34,048 nucleotides of DNA from Ruminococcus sp. YE282 (GTDB taxonomy: Bacteria > Bacillota > Clostridia > Oscillospirales > Acutalibacteraceae): the NCBI GenBank assembly GCA_900101355.1, contig FMUV01000026.1:1-34048 (forward strand), given 5' to 3'. A program made the position numbers and the translations under genes. The stretch's first letter is position 1. Every line of letters begins with the position of its first letter. This document shows, in pieces, positions 1 to 7,184 of the stretch. The notes under the pieces are model-generated. The model was not told the origin of the DNA. It saw nothing but the letters and a program-made list of their open reading frames with translations, and made no database searches.

Positions 1-180
1 TGCCACAACAAAATGCTGCGCAGATTTATCCCGAAGGGCAAAAGCATTAACGACTACAGTGCTGATGACATCCTCTACTTTGCGGATAAGATCAACAACC
101 TGCCCAGAAAGATTCTGGGCTACAGAACCCCGGAAGAGCTGTTCGAGCAGGAACTCGACCGCATATATGCTGCCGCGTGA
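1..180 (+). CDS. IS30-family transposase, C-terminal end (partial)
   Basis: Open from the first base of the window to TGA at 178-180, giving the last 59 residues of a transposase whose start lies outside. The segment RRFIPKGKSIND followed by INNLPRKILGYRTPEELF is the typical end of the IS30 DDE integrase core. In the intact protein this domain cuts and joins the IS ends. GC content is clearly higher than in the gene that follows, as expected for a mobile element next to older AT-rich DNA. Only the C-terminal end is visible, so I cannot say whether the element is whole. Confidence 0.85.
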   Translation, partial: CHNKMLRRFIPKGKSINDYSADDILYFADKINNLPRKILGYRTPEELFEQELDRIYAAA

Positions 181-186
181 GCCGCG

Positions 187-300
187 TCGCCGCGAGTTTT
201 CCTCGCTCGTCGCTACGCTCCTCCCTCGAAAAACTCGCGGCGATCTACTACAGACTCAAAAATTGTTGCAACTTGCTATTGCAATTTGCAAATTGTTTTT
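187..300 (+). mobile_element. 3' end of the IS30-family element: hairpin and probable terminal repeat
   Basis: Just after the transposase stop, TCGCCGCGAGTTTT (187-200) pairs perfectly with AAAACTCGCGGCGA (230-243), a 14-bp stem that may stop read-through. It is followed by a TTGCAA-rich stretch at about 260-297 (ATTGTTGCAACTTGC and ATTGCAATTTGCAAATTG), which resembles the terminal inverted repeat type of many IS30-family elements. The exact IS end and target duplication cannot be fixed without the other end. Confidence 0.5.
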
Positions 301-376
301 TTTAGAAGCTTTTATAAAAAACATTATTTTGAAAAGTAAGATTTGTCAACAGATAGAATATTTAAAGGAGATTTTT

Positions 377-1420
377 ATGGCGAACGCAACTGAACGAATC
401 GGAGTTATGCATTGTGCTGAAATTGCTGAACGTAACAAGTGGATGTTTCGTGAACAGCCGATTAATGATATAGGTATTGATGCTCATATGGAGTTTGTTG
501 ATAGCAAATCTGGTAAACTAAAACAACTTCTTGCATTGCAAATTAAGTCTGGAAAATATTGGTTCAAGGAAGAAAAAGACGGATATATTATTTTTCGCGA
601 TATTAATGAAAGACAATACAATTACTGGACGACAAATTCATTGCCATGTATTGTTGTTTTATATCATCCTGATGATAATAGGTGTATATGGCAAAAATTA
701 ACAAAAGAAACGATTGAAAGGGCAAAGGGTGGAAAAGGTTTATTTGTCAAAGTACCTTTAAACCAGATTTTTTTGAATGACATATCAAATCAACAGCTTC
801 TTTCCTTTACAAATTTGCCTGAGCATGTTACAAATTACAATTTTCTGTTGTCTCAAAAAGAATTTATGATGATTATTCGTAATGGCGGAACAGTCAAATT
901 ACACTCAGAGGAATGGGTTAACAAGTGTAGTGGGAGGGGCACGACAGAATTGATTGTGGATGATGGCAAAAGCATAAGAAATTATTTGTATCTATATTGT
1001 TTTCCCTTTACTCTTTATACCGAATTTTTTCCTAAACTTTTTCCATGGGCAAAATTTTCAGTTGATGAGGACTATTATGAAGAATATGATAAAACTCTTT
1101 GGCATGAAGATAACTGCTTTTATGATAAAGACGATGATGAGTGGTATACTTATGATGGGGTTACATTTGAAGAATATCGTCAAAAACTAGATCCAATGCG
1201 TAGTATTGATCATTCAGGAGAAGTTGCTGAATATATGTTTATACTTAGTTTAAATGAGCTTGGAAAATCCTTTTTAACAGTTAATGAGTTCGTTTCGCAG
1301 AATCATGCATATGTAGCTGCAAGACCAAAAAAAACTAAAAGATTAATGCTAACTGCGCTTAAGAATTATCATGCATGGTTATTGAAAATGGCTTTAACGT
1401 ATATGTTACAAATACTATAA
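377..1420 (+). CDS. DUF4365 domain protein (PD-(D/E)XK nuclease-like fold)
   Basis: 347 residues from ATG 377, preceded by AAAGGAG; the frame is open further upstream into the IS, but this is the first start with a ribosome site. Residues 1-160 match DUF4365: TERIG near the N-terminus, GIDAHMEF with Asp35, and LALQIKSG with Gln55-x-Lys57, the layout of a PD-(D/E)XK-like core. The rest is acidic and aromatic-rich (DEDYYEEYD) and I do not recognise it. DUF4365 proteins are common on accessory islands and some are linked to phage defence; no partner gene is visible, so function stays open. The gene is AT-rich and next to IS30. The reading frame probably breaks near residue 333 (see next entry). 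Confidence 0.72.
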   Translation: MANATERIGVMHCAEIAERNKWMFREQPINDIGIDAHMEFVDSKSGKLKQLLALQIKSGKYWFKEEKDGYIIFRDINERQYNYWTTNSLPCIVVLYHPDDNRCIWQKLTKETIERAKGGKGLFVKVPLNQIFLNDISNQQLLSFTNLPEHVTNYNFLLSQKEFMMIIRNGGTVKLHSEEWVNKCSGRGTTELIVDDGKSIRNYLYLYCFPFTLYTEFFPKLFPWAKFSVDEDYYEEYDKTLWHEDNCFYDKDDDEWYTYDGVTFEEYRQKLDPMRSIDHSGEVAEYMFILSLNELGKSFLTVNEFVSQNHAYVAARPKKTKRLMLTALKNYHAWLLKMALTYMLQIL

Positions 1421-1549
1421 ATAAGTTTATTTTTAGTATTATAGAGAGTGGATCCTCTTTGAAAGACTGATTATTCGCAAGAAATTGTGGTTATGGATGA
1501 GCATAATAGTGATTATTATATTGTTATTGAATGCAGTAACGGGGGATAG
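1375..1549 (+). pseudogene. Out-of-frame C-terminal remnant of the DUF4365 gene
   Basis: After about 1372 the main frame gives an unremarkable tail and stops at 1420. The frame starting at 1375 stays open to TGA 1468-1470 and reads MVIENGFNVYVTN then a hydrophobic segment and ESGSSLKD. A third frame starting at 1469 continues DYSQEIVVMDEHNSDYY, IVIECSNGG to TAG 1547-1549. Together they look like one natural C-terminal domain cut by two frameshifts. This is inference from composition only; comparison with an intact homologue would settle it. Confidence 0.45.
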
Positions 1550-1738
1550 GTACGCAATTGTCATTATTACTTTGTGTGGATTTATCTAAAATATGTGTGC
1601 ATGTATATATTATGCCAAATGAAGAGATAAAATAATAAACGTAAATTATAAATGAAGAATTAATTAACAATAATGATTAGTCCCTAATTATTCTACCTTT
1701 TTGGGGATTATCCCAACTATTTATGTTGAAACTAAACA

Positions 1739-1769
1739 AAGAACCGCTCCCCAAACGGAAACGGTTCTT
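1739..1769 (-). terminator. Intrinsic terminator of murA (possibly bidirectional)
   Basis: AAGAACCG (1739-1746) pairs with CGGTTCTT (1762-1769), with further inner pairing of TTTCC and GGGGA. On the minus strand the stem is followed by TGTTT. It lies about 65 bp after the murA stop. Confidence 0.75.
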
Positions 1770-1832
1770 ATTTAATTATGAAAACTTCTAACAGATGTTA
1801 TCAAATTAATATGGTATAAAATTTATGTTGTA

Positions 1833-3128
1833 TTATGCTCCGAGTTCCTGTTCGTTGTCACCCGTGAAATACACTTTTTTAATATCGGCGCCGATTCCTC
1901 TGAATTTTTCCACAACGTCCTCATATCCACGTTCAATATACTGGATACTGGAAATTTCTGTTGTTCCGTTAATTTCAAGCGCAGCGATTATCATTGCGGC
2001 ACCTGCACGAAGGTCGGTGGCTTTTACAGGAGCGGCAGTAAGCGGAGTACCGCCTTCAATGATGGCAAGTCGTCCTTCTACCGAAATGTGAGCACCCATA
2101 CGTACAAGCTCGCTGATATACTGATAGCGGTTATCCCAAACATTCTCATTAACGATGCTTGTGCCCGGAACGCTCATAAGCATTGCGGTAAACTGCGGTT
2201 GACAGTCGGTCGGAAATCCGGGATGCGGCATAGTCTTTATGTTACAGCGCTTAAGGTTGCCTGAAGTAGCGTCAACCTTAATTGCTTCGTCATATTCGGT
2301 AATATTCACACCCATCTCACGGAATTTTGCGGTGATTGATTCAAGGTGTTTTGGAGTGATATTGTTAATTGTAACGCATCCTCTTGTTGCCACGGCGGCA
2401 CACATATATGTTCCGGCTTCAATTTGGTCGGGAATAATTGAATATGATACGCCGTGAAGATATGATACGCCACGGATTTTTATAACATCGGTTCCTGCTC
2501 CTCTGATGTCGGCACCCATTGAATTTAAGAAATTTGCAAGGTCAACAATATGAGGTTCACGTGCGGCGTTTTCAATGATAGTCTGACCGCTTGCTCTGCT
2601 TGCGGCAAGCATAATGTTCATTGTTGCGCCGACAGATACAACGTCAAGATAAATATGTGTTCCCACAAGACCCTTTGTACACTCAGCCTCTATAATTGCG
2701 CCGTCAACAAGCCTGGTTTCGGCACCGAGTGCCTCAAAGCCCTTGAGGTGCTGGTCAATCGGACGGACGCCAAAGTTACATCCTCCTGGAAGCGCAACCT
2801 TTGCCTTTCCGCATTTGCCAAGCAATGCGCCGAGCAGATAATATGACGCACGCATTCCGCGCACTAAGTCAGTTACTGCACTGCAGGTTTTAATTTGAGT
2901 AGGGTCTATATATAAAGATGACTTGTTAATTCTTCTTACGGTTGCTCCCATCTGCTGAAGAATCTTGCTGATAAGAGTAACATCGCTTATATTCGGGATA
3001 TTTTCAATCTGACACGGTTCATCGCAAAGAATAACAGCAGGTATAATTGCAACTGCTGCATTTTTTGCTCCGCTTATATTAACATTACCAAATAAAGGTT
3101 TTCCACCAGTAACAACAAACTTTTCCAC
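1833..3128 (-). CDS. murA: UDP-N-acetylglucosamine 1-carboxyvinyltransferase
   Basis: 431 residues, cytoplasmic. MurA transfers enolpyruvate from PEP to UDP-GlcNAc, the first committed step of peptidoglycan synthesis. The GTG start at 3128 follows GGAGTG at 8-bp spacing and gives the usual VEKFVVTGGKPLFG N-terminus; an upstream extension in frame to 3233 has no family similarity. Conserved features: AKNA (Lys22, Asn23) for substrate binding, VRGMRASY (90-97), and the PEP-binding Cys117 in LPGGCNFGVRP, the fosfomycin target. An IERGYEDVVEK motif closes the C-terminus. Length is normal. Many Bacillota carry two MurA paralogues and I cannot tell which this is. It is monocistronic, with its own leader and terminator. 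Confidence 0.97.
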   Translation of the reverse strand: MEKFVVTGGKPLFGNVNISGAKNAAVAIIPAVILCDEPCQIENIPNISDVTLISKILQQMGATVRRINKSSLYIDPTQIKTCSAVTDLVRGMRASYYLLGALLGKCGKAKVALPGGCNFGVRPIDQHLKGFEALGAETRLVDGAIIEAECTKGLVGTHIYLDVVSVGATMNIMLAASRASGQTIIENAAREPHIVDLANFLNSMGADIRGAGTDVIKIRGVSYLHGVSYSIIPDQIEAGTYMCAAVATRGCVTINNITPKHLESITAKFREMGVNITEYDEAIKVDATSGNLKRCNIKTMPHPGFPTDCQPQFTAMLMSVPGTSIVNENVWDNRYQYISELVRMGAHISVEGRLAIIEGGTPLTAAPVKATDLRAGAAMIIAALEINGTTEISSIQYIERGYEDVVEKFRGIGADIKKVYFTGDNEQELGA

Positions 3129-3308
3129 TAAATACACTCCAATACAGTATTGTCTTACATTTTCAATAATGATATAGGTGTAAATAAAACGAAAAAACAT
3201 ATATATTGTGTATACTCCCTTGTGTAAACACAAAATATATTACATTTTGATTAAAACACACTACAAATTGTGGTTACGCATATGTAACTGACAATTCTCA
3301 TATAGAAA

Positions 3309-3337
3309 ATGATACTACAAAATTGTAGTAAAGTCAA
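3309..3337 (-). promoter_or_regulatory. Probable murA promoter with palindrome in the spacer
   Basis: On the minus strand TTGACT (3337-3332), 17-bp spacer, TATCAT (3314-3309). The spacer is filled by TACTACAA-NN-TTGTAGTA (3313-3330), and a related imperfect inverted repeat ACTACAA-A-TTGTGGT lies just downstream near 3260-3274. These look like operator half-sites, but I cannot name a regulator. The rest of the 440-bp gap from 3129 to 3568 is AT-rich leader and spacer without a convincing gene. Confidence 0.5.
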
Positions 3338-3568
3338 CGTAATCAAAAAAATGTAACCGTTTTTTAGAGAACTTGTACTTAAATTGACACCTTTTTGTAA
3401 TTAATATTTTACCTATTTACAATACGAATAACAGAATGTTATATTCTTCTGTATAAGAAATAAAAACTGTGTTTTTTGAATTAAAAAAATAACAAAATTT
3501 TAATTTTTGAGCCTTAGAACAATGAATAAAGCTCTCAGTTAAAGATACTTAATTTTTTGTATGATGTT

Positions 3569-4216
3569 TTATCTGAAGATTTTTTCAAACAAATTATGGA
3601 TTCCGAACATCAGAACACAGATAACTGCTGATGTAACCAATAGCACTCCGGCAGTTGTAATCCACATTCCCGAAACGTCAAATCCGTAAAAGTCTGTCCA
3701 GCGATACTTAAAAAATACATTATAAAAGTATGCCAGTCCATATAAAACAGTTGGTGCCAAGCCGATTATAGCTTGCCAGAAATGCAGCTTTGAGTTGCTT
3801 TCAAAAACAACGGCTGATAAAATGCATAATACAGGGCAGAACAGATGAAAATAATAATTGCTTCCCGAAAACATACTGTCAAAGCCTTGTCTTGGTCTAA
3901 GAAAGCATAATACGGTTACTAACGTAAGCGCAACGGCGGCTGTTCCTACAAACTTAATTATAATGGCAAACTTTGGCGCGCTGTTCTCACCCTGAACTAT
4001 GCTGAGCATATTAAACGGCAGCATGAGAGCACATCCGAGTGCCGCCAAAATATTTGAATCAACAGAAAACAGTTTGAAACAATCCAGTCTTGCAAAATTA
4101 ATGTCTGATGATTGTCCCGGATTAATAAAAAATCCCAACACGTTAATTGTTACAGCTATAATTACCAATATGTTGCATACCGCAGAAACACAGTTGCGGA
4201 AACGAATAAATTTCAT
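3569..4216 (-). CDS. Pr6Pr / FAR-17a/AIG1-like membrane protein
   Basis: 215 residues, almost all hydrophobic, with about six membrane-spanning segments (near 13-33, 53-75, 84-107, 122-142, 149-170 and 183-205). The motif LFSVDSNILAAL (49-60) and the YYFHLFCPVLCIL segment (near 126-138) are typical of bacterial Pr6Pr family members related to FAR-17a/AIG1. Some eukaryotic relatives are threonine-type hydrolases of fatty acid esters of hydroxy fatty acids; whether the bacterial proteins are enzymes is not known to me. The start ATG at 4216 is preceded by an AGGGGA stretch. It stands alone between murA and DUF1540, all on the minus strand. Confidence 0.75.
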   Translation of the reverse strand: MKFIRFRNCVSAVCNILVIIAVTINVLGFFINPGQSSDINFARLDCFKLFSVDSNILAALGCALMLPFNMLSIVQGENSAPKFAIIIKFVGTAAVALTLVTVLCFLRPRQGFDSMFSGSNYYFHLFCPVLCILSAVVFESNSKLHFWQAIIGLAPTVLYGLAYFYNVFFKYRWTDFYGFDVSGMWITTAGVLLVTSAVICVLMFGIHNLFEKIFR

Positions 4217-4365
4217 ATTATCATAATCCCCTGCCTATAATTATTATCCTATTATAGCACAATTTGTCATAATTTGTCGATAGTATTTTTGCAAATAATG
4301 ATAGCGGAAATTTATTCGCCCAAATTATCTTGTTATTACGGTATTTAAAATTTAATTTTAAAAAT

Positions 4366-4393
4366 AAGCCGATTCCGTTTGAGGAACCGGCTT
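4366..4393 (-). terminator. Intrinsic terminator downstream of the DUF1540 gene
   Basis: AAGCCGATTCC (4366-4376) pairs with GGAACCGGCTT (4383-4393) around a 6-nt loop. On the minus strand it is followed by ATTTTTAAAA. Element copy A lies between it and the DUF1540 stop. The gap 4217-4575 otherwise holds only AT-rich spacer and copy A. Confidence 0.7.
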
Positions 4394-4418
4394 TACACAA
4401 AACTTTGTTTTAGGGTTA

Positions 4419-4578
4419 TAACCATAGCGCAGATGTTACTTGCCTGAGAAGCGGAGAACAATCAGGATTTCAGCGAGAGATGTTATCTCGCACTGAAATC
4501 CTGTGGAGCTTTGCTCCTTCGCACCGCTTGCAATCGGCAGCAAGCTCTGCTTTAATTCTGTGCCGTTAATTATGGTTA
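4419..4578 (+). repeat. Structured intergenic element, copy A
   Basis: 160 bp bounded by inverted ends TAACCATA (4419-4426) and TATGGTTA (4571-4578). In order: TATAAC box, AGCGCAGATG start block, a perfect hairpin arm pair GGATTTCAG / CTGAAATCC with inner GAGA/TCTC, a GGAGC-TTT-GCTCC hairpin, then TCGCACCG and CTTGC-GCAAG. The same order recurs in copies B-E. Its right end overlaps the TAA stop codon of the DUF1540 gene (4576-4578). Confidence 0.75.
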
Positions 4579-4761
4579 GCAGTTGCAGCCAGGTTTAAGT
4601 TCAAAACTGTTGCAGTCAACACACTGACATTCTGTCGGGTGGGGTTCGTGTGTGCCTACCTTGATTTCTTCAAGTGAACAGTAGTTCTTGTCGTTGTTGT
4701 GGTTTTTGCAGCTTGTTACAGTGCATTTGATGCAGTGGTTTGCATAAGAATTATTTGTCAT
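4576..4761 (-). CDS. DUF1540 domain protein (Cys-rich miniprotein)
   Basis: 61 residues with nine cysteines. CIKCTVTSCKNH near residues 10-21, CSLEEIKVG and TECQCVDCNSF fit DUF1540, a small Clostridia family with paired Cys motifs thought to bind metal; its role is unknown, though relatives are often seen in spore formers. ATG at 4761 follows GAGGTG with 7-bp spacing; an in-frame GTG three codons upstream overlaps this ribosome site and is less likely. The gene is monocistronic. The stop codon lies inside the terminal repeat of element copy A, so the transcript should carry the antisense of that element before reaching the terminator at 4366-4393. Confidence 0.85.
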   Translation of the reverse strand: MTNNSYANHCIKCTVTSCKNHNNDKNYCSLEEIKVGTHEPHPTECQCVDCNSFELKPGCNC

Positions 4762-4916
4762 TTTAAACACCTCTAAAATTTTGGATAAGACTTACTGCAA
4801 TGCTTGTCAAATTAAAACTTAACAGACGGCATTGCTGTTATTATTTTTGCTCGGCAGTCTAAAAATATACTGCACAATTTTTGATTTTTTTAATATGATA
4901 TATTGAGGTGAATCAT

Positions 4917-5249
4917 ATGAATGTTGTGTCTGCGGCAGTCCTTGTGCTGTTTGCCGTGATTGGTGTGATTGCCCTTGTAAAAGACCTGACGCTTTTTATT
5001 TTCAGGAAAAAGGGCAACAACTCGGTTATGTTTGTGACGCCTGTCAAAGGAAAGTGCGAAAATGCAGAATATTTGCTGCGCAGCGCGGTGTCAAAAGTAA
5101 GGTGGATAAGCCGAGGAAAACACGATTATGTGATTTGCCTTGACTGTGAAATGGACGAAGAAACCAAGAGAATTTGTGAAAAAATTTGCAGTGACTACGG
5201 ATTTGCAAAATTAATGACGAAAAGTGAATTTTTCAGAAGCCTAACCTAA
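4917..5249 (+). CDS. Small membrane-anchored protein of unknown function
   Basis: 110 residues. I do not recognise the family. An N-terminal hydrophobic helix (about residues 3-22, rich in Val, Leu and Ala) is followed by basic residues FRKKGNN, so the N-terminus is probably outside or buried and the rest cytoplasmic. The soluble part contains FVTPVKGKCENAEYLL and a Cys-rich acidic stretch DYVICLDCEMDEETKRIC, which reads like a small alpha/beta domain. ATG 4917 is chosen because GAGGTG sits 6 bp before it; the in-frame GTG at 4908 is part of that ribosome site. The TAA stop is immediately the start of element copy B. Confidence 0.7.
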   Translation: MNVVSAAVLVLFAVIGVIALVKDLTLFIFRKKGNNSVMFVTPVKGKCENAEYLLRSAVSKVRWISRGKHDYVICLDCEMDEETKRICEKICSDYGFAKLMTKSEFFRSLT

Positions 5250-5358
5250 GTGCAGATGGCACACGTCTTTTAAAGGCGTGTGCCATTGAGATTTTTAGGG
5301 GACTGAGCCTATCATTGAACTGATGTTCTTTTGCACTGTTTGCAACCTATTGCAATTA
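5247..5358 (+). repeat. Structured intergenic element, copy B (diverged)
   Basis: Starts with TAAGTGCAGATGG, the TAA being the stop of the preceding gene. A perfect 10-bp stem ATGGCACACG (5256-5265) / CGTGTGCCAT (5277-5286), followed by TGAGATTTTT, can also act as that gene's terminator. The middle hairpins are poorly kept, but TTTTGCACTG and the TTGCAA-TTGCAA hairpin at the 3' end match copies A, D and E. Confidence 0.6.
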
Positions 5359-5494
5359 TGATTGTGCAGGCGAGGCAAGAGTGCTGCTCCTGTTCAAAAC
5401 AAGCCTGTCGGACAGTAAATGGGTTTTCGCTGTATTATTGTATCAAACTGAATTTGTGATGATTTTAAAAAATACGTTTCTTTTGGCAAATATA

Positions 5495-5523
5495 TGGACA
5501 TACTGTTTATATTATGATATAAT
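5495..5523 (+). promoter_or_regulatory. Promoter of the trpB2 gene
   Basis: TGGACA (5495-5500), 17-bp spacer, TATAAT (5518-5523). It would give a leader of about 100 nt before ATG 5632. I saw no T-box, tryptophan-rich leader peptide or recognisable riboswitch in the leader. The 5359-5494 stretch between copy B and the promoter shows nothing I can name. Confidence 0.65.
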
Positions 5524-5631
5524 AACTGTATATAAATTGTGGTAATCAAACATACTAAGGTTTGTTAATAAAGTTAAATTTAATTAATACTTTGAATAGA
5601 GTTTAAAGGATTAATTGGGAGGTTGTTAATA

Positions 5632-7011
5632 ATGCAAGACAAAAAAATACCGTACAAAATTTATCTTGACGAAAGCGAGATACCTACACAATGGTATAAC
5701 GTAAGAGCAGATATGAAGAACAAGCCGGCTCCGCTTTTGAACCCTGCAACGTTCAAGCCGATGACTCCGGAAGAACTTTATCCTGTATTCTGCAAGGAAC
5801 TTGTGGCTCAGGAGCTTAATAATACCGACGCCTACATTGATATTCCTGAGGAAATTCAGAATTTTTACAAAATGTATCGTCCGTCACCGCTTATAAGAGC
5901 TTATTTCCTTGAAAAGGCTTTGGGTACTCCCGCAAAGATTTATTATAAATTTGAGGGAAACAACACAAGCGGAAGCCACAAGCTTAACAGTGCCATCGCT
6001 CAGGCATATTATGCTAAGAAACAGGGATTAAAGGGCGTAACCACAGAAACCGGCGCAGGTCAGTGGGGCACAGCCCTTTCAATGGCTTGTTCTTACTTTG
6101 GACTTGACTGCAAAGTATATATGGTTAAGGTTTCATATGAGCAGAAGCCTTTCAGACGTGAGGTTATGAGAACCTATGGCGCAAGCGTTACGCCGTCGCC
6201 TTCAACCACAACTAATGTAGGCAAGAAAATCCTTGAGGCTCATCCCGGCACAACAGGCAGCCTTGGATGTGCAATCAGCGAGGCTGTTGAGGTTGCAACC
6301 AGCACAGAGGGATACCGCTATGTGCTTGGCAGTGTTCTTAACCAGGTGCTTTTGCATCAGTCGGTAATTGGTCTTGAATCCAAAAAGGCTCTTGATAAAT
6401 ATGGCATTAAACCTGATATTATCATTGGTTGTGCCGGCGGCGGTTCAAACCTTGGCGGACTTATTTCTCCGTTTATGGGTGAAAAACTCAGAGGAGAGGC
6501 AGATTATAAGTTTATCGCCGTAGAACCTGCTTCCTGCCCAAGCCTTACAAGAGGTAAGTTTGCCTATGACTATTGCGATACAGGAATGGTTTGCCCGCTT
6601 GCAAAGATGTATACTTTGGGCAGCGGATTTATTCCTTCTGCTAACCATGCAGGCGGCTTGCGTTACCACGGTATGAGCTCAACTCTTTCTCAGCTTTACC
6701 ATGACGGTCTAATGGAGGCAAGGTCTGTTGAACAGACAAGTGTATTTGCCGCTGCTGAGCAGTTTGCAAGAGTTGAGGGTATTCTTCCGGCTCCGGAAAG
6801 CAGCCACGCAATCAGAGTTGCTATTGACGAAGCTCTTAAATGCAAGGAGACAGGAGAAGAAAAGACAATTTTGTTTGGTCTTACAGGTACAGGATACTTT
6901 GATATGGTTGCATATGAGAAGTTTAACGACGGCGTTATGACCGACTATATTCCGACAGACGCAGACCTTGAGCCCGGCTTTGCAGGTTTGCCGAATGTTC
7001 CTGAAAACTGA
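5632..7011 (+). CDS. trpB: Tryptophan synthase beta chain, TrpB2 type
   Basis: 459 residues, cytoplasmic PLP enzyme condensing indole with L-serine to tryptophan. The PLP lysine is Lys117 in TSGSHKLNSA; GAGQWG, the GCAGGGSN phosphate-binding loop and the LTGTGYFD C-terminal motif are all present. The long N-terminus with YRPSPLIRA and the overall length place it in the TrpB2 group rather than classical TrpB1. No trpA or other trp gene is adjacent, which suits an indole-salvage role known for stand-alone TrpB2; this role is inferred. ATG 5632 follows GGGAGG at 9 bp; the upstream in-frame TTG is less likely. It has its own promoter and terminator. Confidence 0.92.
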   Translation: MQDKKIPYKIYLDESEIPTQWYNVRADMKNKPAPLLNPATFKPMTPEELYPVFCKELVAQELNNTDAYIDIPEEIQNFYKMYRPSPLIRAYFLEKALGTPAKIYYKFEGNNTSGSHKLNSAIAQAYYAKKQGLKGVTTETGAGQWGTALSMACSYFGLDCKVYMVKVSYEQKPFRREVMRTYGASVTPSPSTTTNVGKKILEAHPGTTGSLGCAISEAVEVATSTEGYRYVLGSVLNQVLLHQSVIGLESKKALDKYGIKPDIIIGCAGGGSNLGGLISPFMGEKLRGEADYKFIAVEPASCPSLTRGKFAYDYCDTGMVCPLAKMYTLGSGFIPSANHAGGLRYHGMSSTLSQLYHDGLMEARSVEQTSVFAAAEQFARVEGILPAPESSHAIRVAIDEALKCKETGEEKTILFGLTGTGYFDMVAYEKFNDGVMTDYIPTDADLEPGFAGLPNVPEN

Positions 7012-7038
7012 TTAAATTAAATTTAAAGATTTAAAGTT

Positions 7039-7074
7039 AAAATCCTGCATTTCGTTTTTGAAGTGCAGGATTTT
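7039..7074 (+). terminator. Intrinsic terminator of trpB2
   Basis: AAAATCCTGCA (7039-7049) pairs perfectly with TGCAGGATTTT (7064-7074), followed by GTTTG. The stem is 11 bp. Confidence 0.85.
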
Positions 7075-7144
7075 GTTTGTGCTTATCTTATTTTTACCTG
7101 ATGTAAAAAATATAATCAGTTTTAATAAGTTATCAGAGAGAAAA

Positions 7145-7171
7145 AACCGACAGCAAATATTACTGTCGGTT
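7145..7171 (-). terminator. Intrinsic terminator of glgB
   Basis: AACCGACAG (7145-7153) pairs with CTGTCGGTT (7163-7171). On the minus strand the stem runs into TTTTCTCTC. It lies 14 bp after the glgB stop. Confidence 0.85.
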
Positions 7172-7184
7172 AATTTTTTATGAC

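Noticed and set aside
59..376. An N-terminal extension of the DUF4365 frame back to ATG 59
   Set aside because: It overlaps the IS30 transposase end and its hairpin in another frame, has no family similarity, and ATG 377 has a clear ribosome site.
377..1420. Calling the DUF4365 gene a defence system
   Set aside because: No partner such as a methylase, ATPase or reverse transcriptase lies nearby, and the gene seems damaged.
5250..5631. T-box or tryptophan leader before trpB2
   Set aside because: No T-box sequence, specifier loop, antiterminator or run of Trp codons is present.
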